A DNA stretch of 64,000 bases from Hemileia vastatrix. Its lineage: Eukaryota; Basidiomycota; Pucciniomycetes; Pucciniales; Zaghouaniaceae. Both the position numbers and the translations under genes were made by a program. Location of the stretch: assembly GCA_030280995.1 (NCBI GenBank), contig JASXTE010000007.1, forward strand, positions 6,826,001-6,890,000. The letters are read 5' to 3'. This document shows positions 40,513-48,600 of the stretch, piece after piece. The notes under the pieces are model-generated. The model saw only the letters and a list, made by a program, of their open reading frames with translations, did not search any database and was not told where the DNA came from. The stretch's first letter is position 1. Each line of letters opens with the position of its first letter.

Positions 40513-43100
40513 TCATCCCTTTCCAACAAACATAATTCACCAGAAGCCGTCCGTTTTATATGCCGCTTCTTGGTGCAAACACAACACTGGCACAGAGTAG
40601 TAATCCCTGGCCGTGTTTCCCAACCTTCATCTCCAGGAGGCGCTAACCGCATATGTAACCTCCGCATATCTTCACCAGTGATCTCCAAACTAATCCCCAT
40701 GCCAGCTTGATACCCTATCCTGGCCTCAAAATCCATCAAAAAAGGACCACCAAGAACAGTTTTGACTGCTCCTCTGGCCACATAAAAGTGAACCTTACCA
40801 ACAGATCCACCAATGCCTAACCTGACATGCTCAGCTGTACCCATCAGCTCTGTTGCATGCCCTCCAATACCTCTGAGGTTTTCCCCAGTTCCACTTTTAA
40901 TTGGCAAGCCTATACTCGTCGCTTGCTCCAATGAAATTAAATTAATTTGAGACCCTGAATCGACCAAGGCCTTTACTTCTTTACCATTTAGAGTTACCAC
41001 CAGGTAACCCAGGGGAGCGGAAAAATGTGTATCTACATCTTCCCCAAACTTTTCAACATTTTCACAAATATATTCCACCTCTCCAGTGGAAACCCGACGC
41101 CTCGTCAAATGCTTCTTTTGCTTTTCAGCAAGCGCCGGACTAATTGTAAATAACTCCCCTAAAGATAAGGGAATCTGAAGTTGATTCACCCTATTCAAAA
41201 CTGCGTCCATCGCATTAGCTTGACCAGAAACTACTGGCCGCTCATACTGGACCTTTGATTTAACAACCTTGGCCCTGGGTACCTCTTGAGGTCCAACCGA
41301 GCCATCTTCACCCCCCATTATAACATCTTCACTTTCTATAACCCTAACTCCGTCACCAGCTTCTTGCACTAATCCTGATCCATTGCTAGTCCTTCTTACT
41401 CCCTCCATTGGGATGGGACCGCTAAAACTTGGTCTGGGTAGAGACGCCAACGGTACGTCCTCCTCAGAATCCGAATCATCCTCTGGCATAGGCTCACCAT
41501 TTAAATCAAACTTGCCATAACTAGGGGGCCCCATATCAGCAATCCCCTTCTGCATTTTATATAATTCGTCCTTAGAGTAAGGGTTCAATTTGTTGGCGGC
41601 AGTTTGAGCACTAGAATTCTTGTCCTTAGAGTAAGGGTTCACTTTGTTATTGGCCTTGCCAGGATTAGCCCTCAATTGGCTCTGAATGCTACTTTTCGCC
41701 TTAGTAGCAGCTGCTCTTCTAGCAGCATTAACATCGTATTCGCCAGCCATACAGCTGCCCTCCACCTGGGCAACCGTCGCCAGCTCTAAACCACCAAAAG
41801 AAGTAGAAAATGTGGCTTTACTGACCTCTTTCTCCTTGCCCTTGTCAGCTTTACCACCATTACCATTACCATTTTTGCCACTCTTGGCATTAACATCTTC
41901 ATCCGTCACCTCTTCAAATCTGGCTCTTCTTTCAGCCGTTAAACTTCTTCTGACCAAATCAGAAGGAGACTGTCCATCACTGGGCTTGATGAACAAACCA
42001 TCGGGAAATTTATAAACTTTACCATCGAATAAAACTCGCCCAGCATCCATATCCTTATCAAGAGCAAAACAAACTGTTGCTCTGTGCCCTCTCCTATTAC
42101 AATAGGAGCACACCTTTGGCTCATCATAGCCACCTCTATAATTACTACCACCATTCCCACCATTTCTCCCATTGCCTGGGAAGCGGTTAGCGTTGTTATT
42201 GCCATTATAATTTCGACGTTCATAACCTCTGGACTGATAAGAAGTCGACGTCGACGAGGAAGCGATTGGGGCCTTATTGGCCTTCTGAGTCTCTTGAACA
42301 AATATTTTTAATTGTTTCGTTAAATTGGCCAGGTGATCGACCATCTTATTATCTACATTACCCTCAACTTTAGCAGCAGGTAATCCCATTTGAGCCTTCT
42401 TGGCCTCCTGGGCTTTGACCATAATATCGTTGTTTTCGGCCAAAACCTCGCTAACCTTGCTAACATATTGAGTGCATGACTCTTGATATTTGTCCAACAC
42501 CAATAACTTTAGATGGGCCTGAATGTTCTCTTTGATAACCTCCAGAGCCGGCAGTTTCTGCTCACCATTAGGCAGTTCCTTCATCAAATCTTTTCTTGAA
42601 AGATCCTTCAAGACATCCATACGAATATCCCTGCTGCATGCTGACCAAAACAAATCTTTTGCTTGGTTCTCATGCACTAACTCGTCCACCAGTATGAGAT
42701 ATTCCACCACTTCATCAAACTGAACACAGAGCTTTTTGAAGTCAGCCATAGAAGAAACACCACCTTTTGCTTGCCAGTCTCCAACAATTTTATTGAGGTC
42801 CATCATAGTAAACCTAACACCCCATCTATCAACCATAGCTTTAGAAAGCTTAACCCAATCCTTGTCCTTGAATGCCTGCATAGCAATAACCTCTTTTTCC
42901 ACCTCCCTATCAGCAATAAAAAACCTAACTTGCTTCACCATATCCACATGGGAAGCACCATCAACAGCAGCAGCAGCTTCATACCTGCTAATGAACCATT
43001 TAACCTCCTCCCCATCAAACTTTGGGCCATCCCAAGAAACAATTCTAACTGAGGGAGTAAGAGGGTTAGAAGATCCAGAAGCAACAGCAGAAGAAGACAT
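40491..43100 (-). CDS. gag-pro: Gag-protease of B1
   Basis: The 869-residue protein starts MSSSAVASGSSNP at the first ATG after the leader. Residues about 20-205 are the capsid-like domain (VRIVSWDGPKFDGEEVKWF, VDGASHVDMVKQV). A basic, N/G/R-rich stretch precedes a classical CCHC knuckle C331-C344 (CSYCNRRGHRATVC), which should bind RNA. Residues about 685-835 are a retropepsin-like aspartic protease (LVVTLNGKEVKALVDSGS, catalytic D714, later VLGGPFL). So the protease is fused to Gag and not to Pol. Gag ends HFLG at a TAG that follows the slippery heptamer directly. Gag is in the 0 frame and pol in the -1 frame, overlapping by 22 nt. Confidence 0.92.
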   Translation of the reverse strand: MSSSAVASGSSNPLTPSVRIVSWDGPKFDGEEVKWFISRYEAAAAVDGASHVDMVKQVRFFIADREVEKEVIAMQAFKDKDWVKLSKAMVDRWGVRFTMMDLNKIVGDWQAKGGVSSMADFKKLCVQFDEVVEYLILVDELVHENQAKDLFWSACSRDIRMDVLKDLSRKDLMKELPNGEQKLPALEVIKENIQAHLKLLVLDKYQESCTQYVSKVSEVLAENNDIMVKAQEAKKAQMGLPAAKVEGNVDNKMVDHLANLTKQLKIFVQETQKANKAPIASSSTSTSYQSRGYERRNYNGNNNANRFPGNGRNGGNGGSNYRGGYDEPKVCSYCNRRGHRATVCFALDKDMDAGRVLFDGKVYKFPDGLFIKPSDGQSPSDLVRRSLTAERRARFEEVTDEDVNAKSGKNGNGNGGKADKGKEKEVSKATFSTSFGGLELATVAQVEGSCMAGEYDVNAARRAAATKAKSSIQSQLRANPGKANNKVNPYSKDKNSSAQTAANKLNPYSKDELYKMQKGIADMGPPSYGKFDLNGEPMPEDDSDSEEDVPLASLPRPSFSGPIPMEGVRRTSNGSGLVQEAGDGVRVIESEDVIMGGEDGSVGPQEVPRAKVVKSKVQYERPVVSGQANAMDAVLNRVNQLQIPLSLGELFTISPALAEKQKKHLTRRRVSTGEVEYICENVEKFGEDVDTHFSAPLGYLVVTLNGKEVKALVDSGSQINLISLEQATSIGLPIKSGTGENLRGIGGHATELMGTAEHVRLGIGGSVGKVHFYVARGAVKTVLGGPFLMDFEARIGYQAGMGISLEITGEDMRRLHMRLAPPGDEGWETRPGITTLCQCCVCTKKRHIKRTASGELCLLERDECPHFLG
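40497..40503 (-). promoter_or_regulatory. Candidate -1 frameshift site, B1
   Basis: The sense strand reads T TTT TTG in gag codon register, followed by GGG TAG. This fits X XXY YYZ and is one base from the HIV-1 site. Pol is exactly in the -1 frame. B2 keeps the site but lacks the pol ATG. Confidence 0.75.
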
Positions 43101-43143
43101 CCCAATAAGTAATGAAAAGCGTTAACAATCGATATAATAACAA

Positions 43144-43205
43144 GCCTCTTGCAGGCCAATAACAAAAATCCAATTAGAGTTCCAGAAAATAAGCCTCTTG
43201 CAGGC
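43144..43205 (-). other. Two hairpins in the B1 leader
   Basis: AGCCT-GCAAG-AGGCT and a close relative occur twice (43144-43156, 43193-43205) between PBS and gag ATG, each within a repeated TTATT context. This is where packaging or dimerisation signals are often found. Confidence 0.65.
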
Positions 43206-43253
43206 TAATAACGTTCTTGATCCAAGTAAGTCTTTTAAAGAAAGCTAGAGAAA

Positions 43254-43275
43254 TCGAACCCCACGTTGGGCGCCA
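43254..43275 (-). promoter_or_regulatory. Primer binding site of B1
   Basis: Two bases from the LTR, the sense strand reads TGGCGCCCAACGTGGGG followed by TTCGA. It is complementary to the 3' end of a tRNA-Lys (CUU type, the primer class of spumaviruses), with the match reaching into the T loop (22 nt). Confidence 0.88.
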
Positions 43276-43277
43276 AC

Positions 43278-44476
43278 TATGGTAAGGTAAACTCTTACAG
43301 TCGCCTTGCTGTAAGCAGAATCCGGAGGAGATGTGTGGATTTAGCTGAAAACCCCGTCCTTCCAATAAAAATAACAAAATGGGAATTCTAAATCACTAAG
43401 CTAACCAATCTACTTGGATCGGATTGATAAAAATAATGAAACTCTAAAATATTTAACGCTTATTGAGATTTAAAGAAAGTGGCTGTTGATAAAAGAAATA
43501 CTGATAACAACAATTAAGGTGTACCAGTGAAAGATCTGTAAAGATTGACTTTTATGTTTTTATAATAATTTGAATTTTTATGAGACAGCAATAATCAAGT
43601 CCCAGCAATGAAGACCTTTCTAAAGATACCCTGTATGAAGTGTTATTTAAACTGTTGAATTGTATTTCTAAAATGTTATGTAAAAATAATAATGTTATAA
43701 GGGTATTACAAGTTATTTTAATTTGTTGAGTAATAAAAAATGAGACCGTGGTAGTTAATGATTAAGCTGTATGATGTGTCCCCCTTCTCAATTTCGAGTT
43801 TGAGAGTCGCTTAAGTATTCCTAGTCACGTGCCTAAGTTTTCCCCTCCAGAGCTCTTCCAGAGTCAATCCGGAGCCCGTACGGAGTCCGTACGGAGCCGG
43901 AACGGAGTCCGTACGGAGTCAAAGCGGAGTCCGTACGGAGTCGAAACGGAGTCCGTACGGAGTCAAAGCGGAGTCCGTACGGAGTCGAAACGGAGTCCAT
44001 CCGGACTTCCGGACTCAATTTAGAACCTTAAAACCATAATAAAAAATCTAGAAAAATTACACATAATAGAGCTACTTCCCCTTTACCTACCAAACTAATT
44101 TTCGTAGTCTGCGCAGCTCTAATTACCCCGTGAAAATTCATCAAAGTTAAGTAATTTTTGAAAATGTAAATATTTCTATAAAACTTTAAAATTCATTTAA
44201 AAATATAAGAAAAATAGTAAAAATTCTGGGAAAATTTCCCAAGGTTCTTGAGTGACTCGACTTAATACTTATAAATTTTTCAGACAGTAAAAATAAGTTT
44301 TCTCCGCAAAATAAATTGTTTTCGTGTAGGCATTTGCTTGTGACCAATTTCTTCATATTTAAAACTCCAATAGATTAAATAAAACCCTTTTTATAAAAAA
44401 TAACAACACCAATCTTGCACAATGTAATAACTCCATTTACGTACTTAGGTGCCGTACTAAACTTTAGGCTACCACA
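43278..44476 (-). repeat. 5' LTR of B1
   Basis: 1,199 bp, 66 bp longer than the 3' LTR because of three additional 22-bp minisatellite units. A candidate TATAAAAA box lies at 44388-44395 in the sense strand; as promoter position this is uncertain. Confidence 0.94.
43870..43999. repeat. TCCGTACGGA minisatellite in LTR (6 sites)
   Basis: Six CCGTACGG palindromes in units ending GTCAAAG or GTCGAAA. Confidence 0.9.
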
Positions 44477-44507
44477 ACGTCCTTGTACTTGACTTTAGCC
44501 TGACAAT

Positions 44508-44520
44508 TGGGGACCTTTCC
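44508..44520 (+). promoter_or_regulatory. Candidate primer binding site of element D
   Basis: TGGGGACCTTTCC begins two bases after the LTR end CCTGACA. The TGG start fits a tRNA 3' CCA. The tRNA cannot be named from here and it differs from the site in A and B. Confidence 0.5.
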
Positions 44521-45178
44521 TCAAGAATTCTGTTATAATCCAGTAAGTGACATTTTCAAAGAAGGTACACGTAAATAATATCCCTATAGAAATATTTGGA
44601 TAATTACAACAGGTTGGGGTCACTTATATAGTGATTTCAGAAAAAGAAGCCCTGTTATATAATAAAATTGTGATATTGAATCATCAATTTTACCACTAAT
44701 TTAACATATAATTGTTCTTAGTGGGAGTCTGTCAATAGACCAATTAAATTTGTGATCTTTGCAGATAATAACCAATTAAACTGATTAATTGTTTTCTTTT
44801 TACAGGACTCTTAATCCCTTTTTATTGGTTTTTAAACTTCATTTAATATTTAGAAAGAATCTTACTAACAAATTTTCTTTTTTAAATATAAATACACGGC
44901 TACATATTGTAGACCAGTTAAATCAAGTGACCACATAAAAAGCATATTTGACTTTTGGCACTTAAAGATTCACTTAATACCAATAAGTAAGCAATAAAAT
45001 TGTCTTCAGTGGTATTAATAAATACTGATTAAACTCCTTTTTGAAGTTTTTCAAATCTAAACTTTCAATTCTCTAAAATTCCATGTAAAAATGTGTGACA
45101 ACAATGACATTGTAAGTAATAAGGCAAAACCTTATAACTTAAGAACTAGAGCTGAAAGACCTGTTACAGGACATCCAA
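44521..45178 (+). other. Leader of element D
   Basis: AT-rich, no hairpin of the A/B type. A frame opens at ATG 45091 (MCDNNDIVSNKAKPYNLRTR) and runs to a TAA at 45514 in the same frame as Gag-Pol; its first 30 codons look protein-like, the rest does not. Confidence 0.5.
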
Positions 45179-45628
45179 ATGGAGGGTCAAGAATCACCAG
45201 TAACAATAAACAACACCCCACCAATGTCTATGGAGGAAAAGGAAAAGCTCTTAAAACAAATGTCAATAAAGAAGTCCAAAAACACCTTACAAGAGCGAAT
45301 TCACTCCCTCTCAACCCTACTGAATACACTAACAATAAGAGTAAACAATGTGTTAGACCAGATCAACAATCTGGAGAAAAGGGCGGCACAGGGCTTTATA
45401 GAAGTCAACCAGGCTCTAGTGGATATAAGGTCTCATCAACAACCAGTGGCACCAAATACCACAGCAACACCTCCAGTCCCAGAAGAGGACCAAAAGATAA
45501 CTGTAAGCAAATGTAAGTGGGATTGGTATGCCCAAAACTACAACAGTCCTCCTCAACAGGGATCCAGCAGTCACCCTTACAGGGGAAAGCCAAGGAGAGG
45601 CAGGGGAAATGGAATAAGACCGTGGTAA
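45179..45628 (+). CDS. ORF1 of element D (coiled coil, RG-rich tail)
   Basis: 149 codons from ATG 45179 (MEGQESPVTINN). A coiled-coil-like segment (SLSTLLNTLTIRVNNVLDQI) is followed by a proline-rich linker, KCKWDWYAQNYN and a basic RG-rich tail (RGKPRRGRGNG) that could bind nucleic acid. The C-terminal 37 codons overlap the Gag-Pol frame. Because Gag-Pol has no ATG near its 5' end, ORF1 probably supplies the N-terminus of Gag, either by the intron 45513-45682 or by -1 frameshifting at GGGAAAG (45583-45589) or GGGAAAT (45604-45610), both in correct codon register. Unspliced RNA would give the RG-rich form. Confidence 0.6.
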   Translation: MEGQESPVTINNTPPMSMEEKEKLLKQMSIKKSKNTLQERIHSLSTLLNTLTIRVNNVLDQINNLEKRAAQGFIEVNQALVDIRSHQQPVAPNTTATPPVPEEDQKITVSKCKWDWYAQNYNSPPQQGSSSHPYRGKPRRGRGNGIRPW

Positions 45629-45682
45629 GTCATCCATCTTCTCAAGATCAATTATATAATCCTAACAATGAATTACTTATAG
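45513..45682 (+). other. Candidate intron joining ORF1 to Gag-Pol in element D
   Basis: Donor GTAAGT at 45513, branch CTAAC at 45662, acceptor TTATAG ending at 45682. Splicing makes codon TGT from T45512 and GT45683 and enters the Gag-Pol frame (NEIDRELLDI). A second GTAAGT at 45625 uses the same acceptor but leads at once to a stop. Confidence 0.5.
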
Positions 45683-48600
45683 GTAATGAAATTGATAGAG
45701 AGTTATTGGATATAATTGATAAGGATTTAAAAAATTATTCATTTGAAAATAACATGTTAGACTTGTCATTACATGAGGACAATGTACATAGTTTTATTGA
45801 TCACCAGGAAAATACTATTAATATAAAAATGGAATCAAATGAATTAAAAATTGACCCTGATGATGAATCTTCTGAATTGGAAACAGACAAAATTGAATAT
45901 TTTCTGAAAGAAAATCCAATGGAATCAAAAATAATTAGTAAATTATTATTAAGAATTGAAAAATTGGAAGAATTCTCTAGAGAGTCCAACAATAATACAG
46001 AAAGTGTATTATTAAACATCACACAATCATTGAGTACAACAGCCAATAAGTTAAAAGTTATTGAGAATTCTAATAATGAATTGATCAATGAAAACAAAAG
46101 ATTAAATTCTGAGATTAAAAATTTAGAAATTAAATTAGAACATTCTCAAAATATTATGGCCACCATAGAGGGACGTGTAAAATTGTCTTTTTCAAATGTA
46201 AATGATACTTTAACTCATGTACCTGTAATAAAAGATAGGTTACAAAGAGTAGAAATTGAAGTAGCTAACATTTTGAAAAATACTGAAACAATAAAGGATA
46301 ATACCTCTTATGTAGAAAGAGTACCAGTTTTTATGAAACACTCTGATGATAAACCAATGATGGAACATGAACATAGTGTCATGGGCTCTGAGAATATAAA
46401 ATCAGTAAAAGATGAAATTAATGATCATCTTTCTAAAGTGAGTGAATTACTCAATATTCCTCAGGTTAGGGAAGCTAAAACTAGCCAAAAGAACTGGCCT
46501 AAGTTAGATCAGTACCCTTCTTTTGACGGGGATTCAAAATCTGATTGGCAACAATTCATACAAAGAATTGATAACTTAAAATTTTCATATAAATTACCTG
46601 AAGAAGAAATTACTTCAAAGTTAATATCTTTATTTACAGATGTGGCCTTATTATGGTTTGAATCTGTATTGAGTGAGGGAATTAATTACTCCTGGAATGA
46701 ATGGAAGGCACTAATTGAAAGGCAATTTGGTGGCCCAAAATTTAGAATCACTCAACAAAGACTGTATGAAAGGGCCAGATATAATCCAAATGCTGGAGAT
46801 AAACCCATGGTCTTCTTAATGAATTTAATAAAAATCATGAAAGCTATGGATCCAAAAATGGATTATGAAGAGTGGAAAGAAAAAATAATATACAAATTGC
46901 CTATATCAGTTAGAGACATTATTGTAGCTAGAACTGAAACTGTCAGAGACACCTCTGGATTCATTAATATATGCAATGAGATATTATTAAACCACAAGTA
47001 TGAAACCAAGTATAGTAATTACAGACAAAGTGTTGACGTGGTAAAACCTACTACAAGTAAGTTACCAGTGGAAAAGAAAAAACCTTCAGCTCCCCTTGTC
47101 CCTAAGAGACAAGAAAATAACACTTGTTACAAATGTAATGAATCTTGGGTTAAAGGTCACACGTGTAAGAAAAGAATAAATGTTATTGAAACCTCACAGA
47201 ATTCTGAACCTAGTAATCATGAAGATGAGAATGTGGAATCCAGTGAGGATTGCAAAAGTAACATATCTTACAGTGATGATGAAAATGAGATATTTGTATT
47301 AGAACAGGATATAATGTTCCTGAATGATGCTATACCTCATACAGACACATCTTTAACTTCCATAGAGGAAGCTGAAATAATTAAAGATGTATCTCATGAC
47401 ACTTACAAAATAACACCTATCAGAGCACCTATTATCATATGTGGAAAAGAAATGAATGCCATTCTTGACACTGGGGCTGCAGGTAGTGTAGTTTCACTTA
47501 ATGCATTAATGAAACTTGATAGTAAGTACCAGGAAAAACTAGAACCTGTTCAGACAAAGAACTGGAGGGGTTTTGGTTCAGTATTAAATCCAATTGGCAA
47601 ATACAAAACTGCTGTATTCTTTAAATATAATAATGGATATGTTAGAGCAGTTTGTGAATTTGTAGTAATGGATAATAATAATTGTAGTGATTGGTTTATT
47701 ATTGGCAATGATTTATTGACAAAATTTGGCATTAAACTAGATCCTGCAAACAGTTATTTCACCATAGGGGTGAATGGTAAAAGAAAATTCAAAATATGTT
47801 CTGAAAATTCAGTATATGCCATTTCTCCTAGAGAAGAACAACTGCAAGGTGGAAGAACCACCAATGAAGTGGGTGAATTGGAAAATGAAATCCAAAAGGC
47901 CTCTTTCAGTCCTCAACTCTCAAAAATTGAACAAGAAGACATTTTGAGATTGATTAAATCATATCCTATGGCATTTGCTCATGGATCAAATGAACTAGGA
48001 TTGGTCAAAGATCATGAGATGAAAATCTCTCTAAGCTGTGATCTGGATAATATTCCTGGCAGCTTAAAAAAGAAACCTTACCCAGCATCTCCTGCAAAAA
48101 GGAAAGATATTGAAGACAATATAAAATTGTTGTTGGAAATGGGTATTGTTGAAAAAGTGGACACAACACCTAAGTATTGTGTCATTTCACCAGTATTAAT
48201 CTCTTATGAAAAAGATAAGGCAAGATTATGCGGTGATTATAGAGCTCTGAATACATATACAGTAGATGATATTTACCCTCTACCAAGGATAGCTTCTATC
48301 CATGCTACCTTACAAGGAGCAAAATATATTTCCTGTCTGGATGGGAACAAGGGTTACCACCAGATTCCTGTGGAAAGAAATTCTCAAAATTACTTATTAA
48401 TAACCACACATATGGGTATATATAAGTATGTGAGAATGCCATTTGGCCCAAAGAATGCCCCTTCAGTCTTCCAAAAATTGATGGATAGTGTTTTTCATCA
48501 GGAAATGGTTGAAGGATGGCTATTGGTCTATATTGATGACATCATAGTGTTTTCAAAAACATATGATGAACATTTAAATCACCTGAAAAGAGTCTTTCAA

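Larger units (their letters stand above)
30796..44476 (-). mobile_element. Family B retroelement, copy B1
   Basis: A 13.7-kb element with LTRs of 1,133 and 1,199 bp and a perfect 4-bp target duplication ACGT (30792-30795, 44477-44480). In sense (minus) order: LTR, PBS, leader with two hairpins, gag-pro, frameshift, pol, about 3 kb of non-coding DNA with hairpin arrays, an antisense zinc-cluster gene, polypurine tract, LTR. I count about seven base differences between the LTRs besides a repeat-number change, so the insertion is recent. All its frames are open. Confidence 0.95.
29321..44505 (+). repeat. 5' LTR of element D, interrupted by B1
   Basis: The LTR parts are 29321-30795 and 44477-44505. 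Without B1 and one ACGT target copy the LTR is about 1.5 kb. Ends TGTCAGCC and CTGACA resemble those of LTR C, so C and D may be related lineages, although the interiors differ. Confidence 0.85.

Noticed and set aside
41604..43125. Plus-strand frames opposite gag (for example 41686-42015 and 42736-43125; same in B2)
   Set aside because: Shadows of the real gag frame; they repeat in B2 only because the DNA is nearly identical.
43829..44023. Serine/arginine-rich frames over the LTR minisatellite, both strands (also at 51533-51739)
   Set aside because: Produced by translating the TCCGTACGGA repeats; no support as genes.
45625..45682. Short intron with GTAAGT donor in element D
   Set aside because: Signals are good, but in every reading frame from ORF1 or from ATG 45091 splicing here leads promptly to a stop; the 170-nt intron from 45513 is the in-frame alternative.
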